Shown: positions 7,699 through 16,314 of the stretch, one piece after another
Numbering within the stretch: position 1 is the stretch's first letter
How the letters are laid out: each line of letters opens with the position of its first letter
Source: an uncultured Clostridium sp.
Lineage (GTDB): Bacteria > Bacillota > Clostridia > TANB77 > CAG-508
DNA length: 32,337 bases
Assembly: GCA_930980855.1 (NCBI GenBank)
Contig: CAKNIZ010000003.1
Coordinates: forward strand, 1-32,337
Reading direction: 5' to 3'
Notes under the pieces: generated by a model
What the model saw: the letters and a program-made list of their open reading frames with translations, nothing else
The model's database searches: none
Told to the model about the DNA's origin: nothing
Translations under genes and position numbers: made by a program

Positions 7699-7886
7699 AA
7701 ATAAATTAAATTATTGTCAAAAAATGTAAAAAATTGACGTACGATTTTACTTGTAAAATAGAGAAAAAAGGTATAAAATGTATACATAATATCACACATG
7801 ATTTTTTTTCAAAAGAATTTATTCATGTTATTTTTGTTCGAACAATTAATTCAAGATATTAAATTTATTCAAAAGGAGAATCTTAT

Positions 7887-8767
7887 ATGAGTTCAGAAAA
7901 CGAAAAACAAGATTTATTAAAACCCAAAAATGATGTAGTATTTCAAAGTTTATTTACTAAAAATAATGAAAAAATAACAAAAGCATTTATAGAAGCTTTA
8001 ATAGGAAGAAAAGTAAAAAATATAGAAATAAATAATGAAAAGGAACTACAAAGAGAAAGACCAGAAGATAAGCTGGAATACTAGACCTGCAACTAGATAT
8101 AGACGAAAAAGAAAAATTAGATGTAGAAGTACAACTAATAGAAAGAGATAATTTGGCAGAAAGAATATTATATTATTTTTCAAGGCTGTATGGAGAAACG
8201 GTAAAGAGAGGAAAAGATTACATAGAAGGCCAAAGAGTAATGCTAATAGCGATAGTAGACTATGGGATAGACTTAACAAAAGAAATAGACAACTATGAGA
8301 CACAGTGGAAATTAAGAGAGACGAAAAAACCTCAATTAGTATTGACAGATAAAGAGGAAATAGTTATACTGGAATTAGAAAAAGTAAGAAAAGCATACGA
8401 AAAATGCAAAGAAGATAAGAAGGCACAGTGGATGCTATTTCTGGATGATCCCAATACTAAGGAGGTCAAGGAGATTATGGAAAAAAATGAAGACATAAAA
8501 GATGCAGTGGTAACAGTGCATGAGATGAGCGAAGACGAGAAATTAAGAAGATTAGCAGAACTACGCGAAAAAGCAATAATGGATGAAAAGGCTATAAGAA
8601 GAGCAGGCTATAAACGCGGAATGGAGGACGGAATGGAAGCTGGAAAAACACTAGGTGAAAAAAATGAAAAAATAAAAATGGCAAAAAGACTGAAAGAAAT
8701 GGGAATGGAAGTAGAAAAAATACTAGAAGTTACAGAACTATCTGAAGAAGAAATAGAAGAAATATAA
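7887..8767 (+). pseudogene. PD-(D/E)XK nuclease family transposase (Rpn-like), frameshifted
   Basis: The first part (7887 to about 8070) encodes the family N-terminus with KPKNDVVFQSLFTKN and FIEALIGRKV. The remainder continues in another frame from about 8072 with AGILDLQLDID, VEVQLIERDNLAERILYYFSR, and ends in a charged GMEAGKTLGEKNEKIKMAKRL tail typical of Rpn/PD-(D/E)XK proteins. Adding one A in the AAG at about 8070-8072 would join the frames as DKAGILD, so a one-base deletion is likely. Such proteins promote recombination or belong to abundant domesticated families in Clostridia. The stop codon lies within leader cassette copy B, so the gene abuts the repeat directly. It could also be a sequencing error rather than a true lesion. 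Confidence 0.8.
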
Positions 8768-8773
8768 ATTGTA

Positions 8774-8818
8774 TGTTGATTAATGTGAAAAATTAATATA
8801 AAATTATTTCATATTAAT
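8774..8818 (+). promoter_or_regulatory. putative promoter with inverted repeat, copy B
   Basis: TTGATT at 8776-8781 and TAAAAT 17 bases on match copy A. The arms ATTAATGTGAAA (8779-8790) and TTTCATATTAAT (8807-8818) differ by one base from copy A, a change that keeps a G-U pair in RNA. Confidence 0.45.
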
Positions 8819-8833
8819 ACAAGGAGAAAACAT

Positions 8834-8890
8834 ATGAAAAACGTTAAAAGCCTTGAGGCTGTGTATATATATATATATCATAGGATTTAA
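8834..8890 (+). CDS. 18-residue putative leader peptide, copy B
   Basis: It encodes the same MKNVKSLEAVYIYIYHRI as copy A with the same AAGGAG ribosome site. Duplication is recent, so identity here is not independent evidence of coding; the diverged copy at 21391 is. Confidence 0.45.
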   Translation: MKNVKSLEAVYIYIYHRI

Positions 8891-8917
8891 TAAAATAAAC
8901 ATAATTAGACATAGAGA

Positions 8918-8969
8918 AGCTATGTATTTTAGGCGAACGTAAAAATCGTGTAAAATATATAGCTTTTTT
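8918..8969 (+). terminator. terminator/attenuator hairpin, copy B
   Basis: The same 14-base stem as copy A (8918-8931 against 8951-8964) plus T-run, upstream of the pilin-like gene. Confidence 0.7.
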
Positions 8970-9073
8970 GCGTGAGAAAATATGATGGAGGAATATATAA
9001 GGGTTAAAGCAAATAAGTCCTATTGCCTTTTTAACCAAAATGATATATACTTTTAGAAAAATGGGGGTATATC

Positions 9074-9532
9074 ATGAGTAAAGAAAAAGGAATGGGACTT
9101 ATTGCGATTTTTTTAGTAATAATTATAATTATAGGTCTAGGGTTTTTAGCATATTTCTTTATAAAAAATAGTGCTAAAGAAAATAAAATTGTAGATATTG
9201 AAGCTAATATGCTATTAATACAGGGAAAATGCAAGGTACTTCAAGAAACAAGCAAAGTAAATAATAACACAGATAATTTAAAAGGAAGAAAACTTTCAGA
9301 AATGGGAGAAGACAGCATTATTTCAGAGTTTTTAACAAAAGAACTTATACCAGGAGATAAATTAGATAAATATTATGCACTAAGTAACGATGATTTAAGT
9401 GCAATGGGATTAGATATTCAAAACGAAGAAAATTCATATTATATAGTAAATTATGAAGAAAATACAGTATTTATTACTGAAGGATATACAAACACTGAAA
9501 CAAATGAGGTTGTATATAAATTAGAGCAATAA
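9074..9532 (+). CDS. small single-span membrane protein, pilin-like N-terminus
   Basis: The 152-residue protein starts MSKEKGMGLIAIF, followed by a strongly hydrophobic helix (about residues 9-30) and a polar domain. The KGMGLI start followed by a long hydrophobic helix recalls type IV prepilins (KG-F-TLIE), but the Glu at mature position 5 is absent, so processing by a prepilin peptidase is uncertain. The polar part (IEANMLLIQGKCKVLQE, KLSEMGEDSIISEFL, DLSAMGLD) is not a domain I recognise. The ATG has GGGGG nine bases upstream. It sits behind leader cassette copy B, and only nine bases separate it from rnhB, so the two are probably cotranscribed. Confidence 0.75.
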   Translation: MSKEKGMGLIAIFLVIIIIIGLGFLAYFFIKNSAKENKIVDIEANMLLIQGKCKVLQETSKVNNNTDNLKGRKLSEMGEDSIISEFLTKELIPGDKLDKYYALSNDDLSAMGLDIQNEENSYYIVNYEENTVFITEGYTNTETNEVVYKLEQ

Positions 9533-9541
9533 GAGGATATT

Positions 9542-10180
9542 ATGAAAGAAAAAGAAATAGAGAGACTAACAAATTTAAAAAGATATGAAGAAAATTTATA
9601 TAATGAGGGATTAAAATATATTTGCGGTATTGATGAAGCAGGAAGAGGACCTTTAGCTGGGCCAGTTGTTGTTGGGGCTGTTGTAATGCCTAAAGATTCA
9701 ATGCTAGAGTTCATGAATGATTCAAAAAAAGTAACAGAAAAAAGAAGAGAGCTGTTGTATGAAGAAATTGTTAATACTTCTTTAGCATATGGTATAGGAA
9801 TAATTTCACAAGAAGAAATAGATAAAATAAATATATTAAATGCAACTAAAAAAGGTTTACATGAAGCATTAGGACAAGTTATAGAAAAATTAAAACAAAA
9901 ACCAGACATTATAATAGTAGATGCTTTAAGAGAAATAGATACATTTGGAATAACATATGAGTCTATTATAAAAGGAGATGCTACTTGTTATTCAATATCA
10001 GCAGCGTCAATACTTGCGAAAGTAACAAGGGATAGAATTATGACAGAATGGGATAAAATTTACCCACAATATGGATTTGCGATGCACAAAGGCTATGGAA
10101 CAGCTAAACATATCCAAGCAATAAAAGAATACGGACCATGTCCATTACATAGGAAAAGTTTTATCACACATTTTGTGTAG
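9542..10180 (+). CDS. rnhB: ribonuclease HII
   Basis: RNase HII cuts the RNA strand of RNA-DNA hybrids and removes single ribonucleotides from DNA. The 212-residue protein has the diagnostic first motif CGIDEAGRGPLAGPVVVGAV with D31 and E32, the central IIVDAL Asp, and the type 2 motif SISAASILAKVTRDRIM followed by YGFAMHKGYGT and the C-terminal GPCPLHRKSF. All metal-binding acidic positions that I can place are present. The start ATG 9542 is nine bases after the upstream stop, with AAGAGGA as ribosome site. It is followed after 26 bases by a nucleoside phosphorylase gene. Confidence 0.96.
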   Translation: MKEKEIERLTNLKRYEENLYNEGLKYICGIDEAGRGPLAGPVVVGAVVMPKDSMLEFMNDSKKVTEKRRELLYEEIVNTSLAYGIGIISQEEIDKINILNATKKGLHEALGQVIEKLKQKPDIIIVDALREIDTFGITYESIIKGDATCYSISAASILAKVTRDRIMTEWDKIYPQYGFAMHKGYGTAKHIQAIKEYGPCPLHRKSFITHFV

Positions 10181-10206
10181 AAAATGTGGAAAGAAAGGTA
10201 GGAAAA

Positions 10207-11460
10207 ATGAATATATTAGACATTATAGCTAAAAAAAGAGATAAGGAAGAATTAACAAAAAAGGAAATAGAGTTTTTTGTAAAAGGATATACAGAAAATA
10301 GTATTACAGATTATCAAGCAGCAGCATTAGTTATGGCAATATATATTAATGGAATGAATGAAAGAGAAATAACAGATTTAACACTCTCAATGGCATATTC
10401 AGGAGATGTACTAGATTTATCTTCATTAGGAGAAGTTGTAGATAAACATAGTACAGGAGGTGTAGGAGACAAAATTACTCTAATATTAATGCCGATTGTT
10501 GCTTCATTGGGAATTCCAGTAGCTAAAATGTCGGGAAGAGGACTTGGATTTACAGGAGGAACAGTAGATAAATTAGAATCAATCCCAGGCTATACAACAA
10601 GTGTGAAGGTAGAAGATTTTATAGAAAATGTTAAAAAAATAGGAATAAGTTTAATAGGACAAACTTTAAATTTAGCACCAGCAGATAAAAAACTATATGC
10701 TCTAAGAGACACAATAAGTTGTACAGAAAGCATACCTCTTATAGCTTCAAGTATTATGAGTAAGAAAATAGCATCAGGAGCTAATAAAATAGTAATTGAT
10801 GTTACATGTGGAAGCGGAGCTTTCATGAAAAATGTAGATGAAGCAAGAGAATTAGCTAGGGTTATGACAAAGATAGGGGAATTAGCTGGAAAAGAAACAA
10901 AATGCGTTATTACTGATATGAATGAACCAGTAGGATATGCTGTAGGAAATACTTTAGAAGTAATTGAAGCAATTGAAGTGCTAAAAGGAAATATAATGCC
11001 TGAGGACATAAAAAATATTATCACAGAATTAGGCGGAAATATGCTTTTATTATCCAATAAAATTTCAAATTTAGAAGAAGGTAAAAATAAAATACTAGAA
11101 AATATATCAAATGGTAAAGCATATAATAAATTCTTAGAATTAGTTAAAAATCAAGGTGGAGATATATCATATATCGAAAATACAAATAAATTTGAAAAAG
11201 CAAAATATATAGAACCAATAATAGCTGAAAAAGGCGGAAAAATAACAAAGTTGGATGCATATACAATAGGAAAGATGTCAGTTTACTTAGGTGCTGGTAG
11301 AATAAGAAAAGAAGATGATATAGATAAATCAGTAGGATTTGTATTTAATAAAAAGGTAGGAGCAAATGTTACTAAAGGAGAGATTTTAGGATATATTCAT
11401 TCAAATAATGAGGATAAAATAAATGAATTATTGAGGCAAGATATATTTACTTTAGAATAA
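10207..11460 (+). CDS. pdp: pyrimidine-nucleoside (thymidine) phosphorylase
   Basis: The enzyme splits thymidine or uridine with phosphate into base and (deoxy)ribose 1-phosphate in pyrimidine salvage. The 417-residue protein has the family signature KMSGRGLGFTGGTVDKLESI at about residue 100, preceded by the phosphate-binding DKHSTGGVGDK and followed by LYALRDTISCTESIPLIASSIMSKK. The C-terminal domain ends in the family pattern but is slightly shorter than the usual 430 residues. The start is placed at ATG 10207 with GAAAGG about eight bases upstream; the frame opens at GTG 10186, which lacks a good site. Whether it prefers thymidine (deoA) or is broad (pdp) cannot be read from the sequence; Firmicutes usually carry the broad type. 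Confidence 0.95.
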   Translation: MNILDIIAKKRDKEELTKKEIEFFVKGYTENSITDYQAAALVMAIYINGMNEREITDLTLSMAYSGDVLDLSSLGEVVDKHSTGGVGDKITLILMPIVASLGIPVAKMSGRGLGFTGGTVDKLESIPGYTTSVKVEDFIENVKKIGISLIGQTLNLAPADKKLYALRDTISCTESIPLIASSIMSKKIASGANKIVIDVTCGSGAFMKNVDEARELARVMTKIGELAGKETKCVITDMNEPVGYAVGNTLEVIEAIEVLKGNIMPEDIKNIITELGGNMLLLSNKISNLEEGKNKILENISNGKAYNKFLELVKNQGGDISYIENTNKFEKAKYIEPIIAEKGGKITKLDAYTIGKMSVYLGAGRIRKEDDIDKSVGFVFNKKVGANVTKGEILGYIHSNNEDKINELLRQDIFTLE

Positions 11461-11497
11461 TAATGCTTTTATTACAACTCATAATTATATATTTTTA

Positions 11498-11631
11498 TTG
11501 TATATTTAAATTCTTGTTCCTTGCGGTCGCTGTTCAAATTCTACAAATTTGCCAGCTCCAAACGCGCTTCGTCGAAACCTTTTCGACTCGATTGAACGCT
11601 TACGCGGAACTGCGAAATTTTAAATATACAA
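11498..11631. repeat. intergenic inverted-repeat element, copy 3
   Basis: TTGTATATTTAAATT at 11498-11512 is complementary, with one bulge, to AATTTTAAATATACAA ending at 11631. The 100-base core has nested complementary parts (GTTCAA/TTGAAC, TTGTTCC/GGAAC) and shares CTTGC-GTCG and CGCG-AACTGC words with copies 1 and 4. It fills most of the gap between the phosphorylase gene and the NrdD-like gene. No T-run follows, so it is not a typical terminator. Confidence 0.75.
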
Positions 11632-11689
11632 CAAAAATATTTAGCTATGAATCGTAAATAATTGCATATTAAAGAAAGAGGATAAAAAT

Positions 11690-13792
11690 ATGAATGAAGA
11701 AAATTTATCTAATACAATAGTTGTAAAAAGAGATGGAAAAAAGGTTTCTTTTGACGGTACTAAAATTGCTATTGCCATAAAAAAGGGTTTTGATAGTGTT
11801 GAAAATGAATCTGATGAAAAGAAATATACAGAAGAAGACATTAATAATGTATATAATAATGTAATAAATAAGATAATAGAACTAAAAAAAGATAGAGTTA
11901 AAATAGAAGAAATACAAGATTTTATAGAAGAAGAATTAAAGAAAAGTGACTATCAAGATGTATATAAATCATTTTCAGAATATAGAGAAAATAGGGCTCA
12001 GTCAAGAGAAATTTTCTTTGATGAAAAACGAAAACATAAATTTTTAAAAGCCCTTGAAAAATTAGGATTAAAAACAAAGGAAAATGCAGAAGTAATATTA
12101 GATAATAAAAATGCAATGCAAACAATGTCTGCATATGGAAGTACTGTATCGGCAGAATTTGCAACATCTTATTTAATAAAAAAGAAATTTTCAGAATGCC
12201 ATGAAAACGGAGATATTTATATACATAACATAGATTATTATCCTATGGGAACTACGGAAAGTATGCAAATAAATATAGAAAAATTATTTGAAAATGGTTT
12301 TTCTACAGAAAGTTCATCAATAAGAGAACCACAAAATATTCTTACATATTCTGTATTAAGCACAATTGCCATATCTGGAAACCAAAAAGACCAAGATGGA
12401 CAGCAAGGAATACCAGCATTTGATTACTATATGGCAAAAGGAGTTCTAAAAACTTTTAAAAAACAATTTAGACAAACAATATATGATATTTTAGAATATA
12501 CAGATTACGATAAATTTATTGCAATTAATGGAATAGAAAGAGAAATAGAAAAATTATATAAAATAGATTTTGACATCGAAGAATTTTATAAATTTACAAG
12601 AGGTGCAGAGGAGCTAAAAAGAATGTTTAGAATAGCATATAAAAATGCTATGGAAAAAACAAATAATTTAGTGTATCAGGCAATGGAAGCATTTGTGCAT
12701 AACTTGAATAGTTTGTGTACAGAAAATATTAATTCAAAATATACGACTATAAATCTAGGAACAGATACATCTGCAGAAGGTAGAATGATAACAAAAAATT
12801 TATTAAAATGCATAGAAGAAGGAATTGGAAATAATAAAAATACAATGATACCTGTAACTATATTCAAAGTGAAAAAGGGTATTAACTATGATAAACAAGA
12901 TAAAAACTATGACTTGCTAGTGGAAGCTTGTAAACTAATAGAAGAAAATAAAAACATATATTTCAACTTTTTAGATACAACATATAATAGTCAAAAATAT
13001 AAAGAAGGGGATTTCAGTACAGAAGTAGCATACTTAGAAAATGGAACAAGAATTATAGAAAATGTACTAGATGAGGAAAAGGAAATTGTGCCAGGCAGAG
13101 GAGTATTATCAACTACAACAATTAACTTACCAAGAATCGCTTTAAAGCATAAAAATAGTATAGAAGACTTTTTCTCAGAATTAGAACAAAAAATGGATTT
13201 AGTTAAGGACCAACTATTAGAAAGACTAGAAATTCAAGGGAATAAAAAGGTATTTAATTTTCCATTTTTAATGAAGCAAAATGTATGGATAGATTCGGAA
13301 AAACTAAAAGAAGAAGATAAGGTTAAAAAAATACTAAAACAAGGAATAATGAAAATTTCCTTTTTAGGACTAAATGAATGTTTAATTGTTTTAAAAGAAA
13401 AAAATCATGGAGAAAGTAAATCTGCTCAAGAATTAGGATTACAAATAGTTGAAATAATGAGAAAAAAGACAGATGAATTTTCAAGAAAATATAATTTGAA
13501 TTTTATGCTAGCCGGTGAAAACGATATGAGAATAGCAAAGGAATTCATAGAAGTAGATAGAGTTATATTTGGAAAAGTAGAAAATGTTACAAATAAAGAG
13601 CATTATACAGCTTCTTTTGAATTACCAAAAAATTATGATTTAGATAAAAAAATAAAAATAGAGGCTCCTTATCATGAACTTACAAACGGTGGTCATATGA
13701 TTGAAGTGGAAACAAATGAAAGTGTGTTAAATGCTGTTAATAAAATGTTTGGCAAGGAAATAGGACTTGCAAAAATAAATTTTTACAATTAG
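11690..13792 (+). CDS. nrdD: class III ribonucleotide reductase (NrdD) homologue lacking catalytic cysteines and glycyl-radical domain
   Basis: The 700-residue protein aligns by eye with clostridial NrdD over its length: an ATP-cone (about 8-105, VVKRDGKKVSFDGTKIAIAI), GDIYIHNIDYYPMGTT, NLGTDTSAEGRMITKNLL, FSTEVAYLENGTRI, GRGVLSTTTINLPRIAL, GVWIDSEKL and EAPYHELTNGGHMI. Three essentials of the enzyme are absent. The Cys expected in the 'TTnCxQ' motif is replaced (TTESMQ, residues 188-193). The catalytic Cys of 'YMGCRTRV' is Asn451 (YLENGTRI). The protein also stops at KINFYN, where active enzymes continue with a zinc-binding CxxC region and the glycyl-radical loop. No nrdG activase and no separate radical domain lie nearby. 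The frame is intact, with a clear AGAGGA site, so it is probably an expressed pseudoenzyme; its role is unknown. Confidence 0.88.
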   Translation: MNEENLSNTIVVKRDGKKVSFDGTKIAIAIKKGFDSVENESDEKKYTEEDINNVYNNVINKIIELKKDRVKIEEIQDFIEEELKKSDYQDVYKSFSEYRENRAQSREIFFDEKRKHKFLKALEKLGLKTKENAEVILDNKNAMQTMSAYGSTVSAEFATSYLIKKKFSECHENGDIYIHNIDYYPMGTTESMQINIEKLFENGFSTESSSIREPQNILTYSVLSTIAISGNQKDQDGQQGIPAFDYYMAKGVLKTFKKQFRQTIYDILEYTDYDKFIAINGIEREIEKLYKIDFDIEEFYKFTRGAEELKRMFRIAYKNAMEKTNNLVYQAMEAFVHNLNSLCTENINSKYTTINLGTDTSAEGRMITKNLLKCIEEGIGNNKNTMIPVTIFKVKKGINYDKQDKNYDLLVEACKLIEENKNIYFNFLDTTYNSQKYKEGDFSTEVAYLENGTRIIENVLDEEKEIVPGRGVLSTTTINLPRIALKHKNSIEDFFSELEQKMDLVKDQLLERLEIQGNKKVFNFPFLMKQNVWIDSEKLKEEDKVKKILKQGIMKISFLGLNECLIVLKEKNHGESKSAQELGLQIVEIMRKKTDEFSRKYNLNFMLAGENDMRIAKEFIEVDRVIFGKVENVTNKEHYTASFELPKNYDLDKKIKIEAPYHELTNGGHMIEVETNESVLNAVNKMFGKEIGLAKINFYN

Positions 13793-13835
13793 AAGTGAAC
13801 TAAATGTATATAAATTGTATATTAGGAGGATATTT

Positions 13836-14045
13836 ATGAAAAAAATTAGTTTAAAAATTGAAGGAATGCATTGTGAAGGATGTTCAAATAGACTTACAAG
13901 AGTTTTGGAAAATTTAGATGGTGTAAATTCTGCAAATGTAAGTTTAGAAAACAAGAAAGCAGATATTGAATATAATGAAGATACATTAAATATTGAAGAA
14001 ATAAAAGAAGCTATTTCAGACGCCGGATTTGAAGCTATAGAATAA
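13836..14045 (+). CDS. copZ: copper chaperone CopZ-like heavy-metal-associated protein
   Basis: This 69-residue protein is a single HMA domain. The metal site is GMHCEGCSN (C13 and C16), after the first beta strand, and the domain ends with the usual LNIEEIKEAISDAGFEA helix. CopZ carries Cu(I) in the cytoplasm to the CopA exporter, and its gene is 39 bases upstream of copA here. The start is set at ATG 13836, with AGGAGGA seven bases upstream. It begins 43 bases after the NrdD-like gene, so all three might share a transcript. Confidence 0.92.
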   Translation: MKKISLKIEGMHCEGCSNRLTRVLENLDGVNSANVSLENKKADIEYNEDTLNIEEIKEAISDAGFEAIE

Positions 14046-14084
14046 TAGCTTCTGTCTTTGATTTATGTGAAAGAAAGGGGTAGT

Positions 14085-16292
14085 ATGAAAAAAGTTTTAT
14101 TAAAAATAGGTGGAATGACATGTAGTGCATGTTCAAGTGGATTAGAAAAATATCTAAACAAGCAAGACGGCATAGAAAGTGCATCTGTAAATCTAGTAAT
14201 GAATAATGCTAATATTCAATATGATGAGAAAAAACTAGATTTAAATAAAATTGAAAATTTTATTAAGAAAGCAGGATTTGAAAGTCTAGGCATAGATAAC
14301 TTTGAAAAAGAAGAAAAAAAGAAAAATAATCAAAAATACTATTTGATTTTATTAACTATATTAGCGGCCATAACTCTTTATATATCAATGGGGCATATGA
14401 TAGGACTGCCAAGTATTCCATTCATTGATCCTAGTATTTATCCAGTAAATTATGCTATTGTTTTACTTGTACTATCTTTAATCGTATGTTTTATGGGAAG
14501 AGATATCTTAAAAAATGGTTATAAAAACCTCATTCATAAAACACCTAATATGGATACTCTAGTAGGACTAGGAGTTTTAAGTAGTATTTTATATAGTATA
14601 TATGGAACATACATGATAATTAATGGTCATCATGAATATACACATACATTGTATTATGAATCAGCAGTTATAATTTTGTTCTTTATAAAAATAGGAAAGT
14701 ATGTTGAAAATAGAAATAAAGATAAAACAAAAGAAGCAATACAAGAACTAATGATGATAACACCTAAGCATGCTACTGTACTAAAAGATGGCAAAGAAAA
14801 ACAAGTTACGATTGATGAGATTAATAAGGGTGATATTGTGATTTGTAAACCAGGAGAGAAAATTGCAGTTGATGGAGTTGTAATAGATGGCATTACGCAT
14901 ATTGACGAATCTTTTATTACAGGAGAAAGTAATCCAGTAAAAAAAGAAAAAGGCAAGAATGTAATGGCTGGAAGTATTAATTATGAGGGCACTATAAAAT
15001 ATGAAGCTCAAAAAATAGGTAAAAATTCCACAGTTTCAGAAATAGTTAAATTAGTTGTTGATGCTACTTCTACTAAAGCTCCAATTGCAAAAATAGCAGA
15101 TAAAATTAGTGGATATTTTGTACCAGCAATAATGATAATAGCACTTGTTTCCGGAATCATATGGTTCATCATTGAAAAAGACTTTAGTTTTGCTATAAAT
15201 ACCTTCATTTCCGTATTAGTTGTGGCATGCCCTTGCAGCTTGGGCTTAGCAACTCCACTTGCAATTGTAGTCGCATCTGGAGAAGCAAGTAGAAAAGGTA
15301 TACTAATAAAAAATAGTGAAAGCTTAGAAAATGCTCATAAAGTTAAAACAATAGTTTTTGACAAAACAGGAACATTAACAAAAGGAAAATTGAGTGTAGC
15401 AAAAGTTAATAATTATTCAAAGTTACCTGAAGATGAAATAATAAAAATAGCCTCTAGTATTGAAGAAAAATCAGAGCATCCTATTGCTAAAGGAGTAGTC
15501 ATGTATGCAAAAGAAAAAGGAATTTCTTTAGAAAATGTTACTGATTTTAAAAATATAGTAGGGTATGGCGTTTCTGCTAAATATGAAGAAAAAAATTATT
15601 TTGTGGGAAATGAAAAATTACTACGAGAAAATAATATATTGCCTAAAAGCGATGATGAGAAAAAAATGCAGGACGATGGAAATAGTATATTATATTTAGC
15701 AGATGACAAAGAGGTATTGGCTTTGATTGGAGTAAAAGATGTAATCAAAGAAAATGCAAAAGAGGTTATAAATAAATTAAATAAGAAGAATATAAATGTT
15801 GTTATGCTTACAGGAGATAATTTAAGAACTGCAAAAGTAATAGCTAAATCATTAAATATTGATAAAGTAATAGCAAATGTTTTACCAAAATCTAAAGCAC
15901 AAGAAATAGAAAAATTGAAAAATGATGGATTAGTTATGATGTGTGGTGACGGAATAAATGATAGTATAAGTTTAGTAAAAGCAGATATTGGTGTGTCAGT
16001 TGAGAGTGGAACAGATATAGCAATGGATAGTAGTGACGTAGTTTTGATGAAAGATGATTTGACAAAAATAAATTCTTTGATAGAAATAAGCCAAAAGACA
16101 GTAAGAAATATAAAACAGAATCTGTTTTGGGCATTTTTCTACAATATGTGCATGCTACCTGTAGCTATTGGCTTATTTACACCATTTGGAATAACAATAA
16201 ACCCTATGATGGCAGCACTTGCTATGACAATAAGTAGTGTTACAGTTACTCTTAATAGTTTAAGACTAAAAAGAATTATAAAAAATGTATAG
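14085..16292 (+). CDS. copA: Cu(I)-exporting P1B-type ATPase
   Basis: The 735-residue membrane pump uses ATP to export Cu(I). Visible parts are one N-terminal HMA domain (GGMTCSACSSG, C13 and C16), about eight membrane helices, the actuator loop TGE (FITGESNPVKK), and the metal motif CPC at C382 and C384. The phosphorylation site DKTGT (D426), the HP motif SEHPIAKG, and the hinge GDGIND follow. Copper specificity (P1B-1) is supported by FFYN in helix 7 and the MTISS motif in helix 8 (family MxxSS). The ATG at 14085 has GGGG upstream; the frame is open further up but has no better start. The copZ neighbour supports the substrate. No CsoR or CopY regulator is adjacent. Confidence 0.95.
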   Translation: MKKVLLKIGGMTCSACSSGLEKYLNKQDGIESASVNLVMNNANIQYDEKKLDLNKIENFIKKAGFESLGIDNFEKEEKKKNNQKYYLILLTILAAITLYISMGHMIGLPSIPFIDPSIYPVNYAIVLLVLSLIVCFMGRDILKNGYKNLIHKTPNMDTLVGLGVLSSILYSIYGTYMIINGHHEYTHTLYYESAVIILFFIKIGKYVENRNKDKTKEAIQELMMITPKHATVLKDGKEKQVTIDEINKGDIVICKPGEKIAVDGVVIDGITHIDESFITGESNPVKKEKGKNVMAGSINYEGTIKYEAQKIGKNSTVSEIVKLVVDATSTKAPIAKIADKISGYFVPAIMIIALVSGIIWFIIEKDFSFAINTFISVLVVACPCSLGLATPLAIVVASGEASRKGILIKNSESLENAHKVKTIVFDKTGTLTKGKLSVAKVNNYSKLPEDEIIKIASSIEEKSEHPIAKGVVMYAKEKGISLENVTDFKNIVGYGVSAKYEEKNYFVGNEKLLRENNILPKSDDEKKMQDDGNSILYLADDKEVLALIGVKDVIKENAKEVINKLNKKNINVVMLTGDNLRTAKVIAKSLNIDKVIANVLPKSKAQEIEKLKNDGLVMMCGDGINDSISLVKADIGVSVESGTDIAMDSSDVVLMKDDLTKINSLIEISQKTVRNIKQNLFWAFFYNMCMLPVAIGLFTPFGITINPMMAALAMTISSVTVTLNSLRLKRIIKNV

Positions 16293-16312
16293 TAAGAACT
16301 ATACATTTTTAT
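16281..16312. terminator. bidirectional terminator between copA and the zinc-ribbon gene
   Basis: A perfect 12-base stem (AAAAATGTATAG at 16281-16292 with CTATACATTTTT at 16299-16310) overlaps the copA stop codon. With A-run on one side and T-run on the other it can serve both strands. Confidence 0.85.
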
Positions 16313-16314
16313 AT

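Larger units (their letters stand above)
8762..9012 (+). repeat. leader cassette, copy B
   Basis: Nearly identical to 6717-6970, with only a few substitutions. The Ig-like protein gene that follows copy A is missing: the start ATG is AGG and the sequence jumps at GCAAA to what follows that gene (compare 7592 onward). The cassette therefore now leads into the pilin-like gene at 9074. Confidence 0.85.

Noticed and set aside
7836..7847. TTGTTCGAACAA palindrome as an SOS (LexA) box
   Set aside because: The GAAC and GTTC halves are in the wrong order and spacing for the GAAC-N4-GTTC Firmicute consensus; a 12-base palindrome in AT-rich DNA can be chance.
9074..9160. Firm call of a type IV prepilin
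   Set aside because: The KGMGLI start is suggestive, but the +5 Glu is missing and no other pilus assembly gene is in the window.
13793..13835. A separate or frameshifted glycyl-radical domain after the NrdD-like gene
   Set aside because: Only 43 bases lie before copZ and none of the three frames encodes the expected Cys or Gly motif.
14654..15208. Antisense open frames opposite copA and other long genes
   Set aside because: They lack ribosome sites and family motifs and are expected shadows of AT-rich coding sequence.
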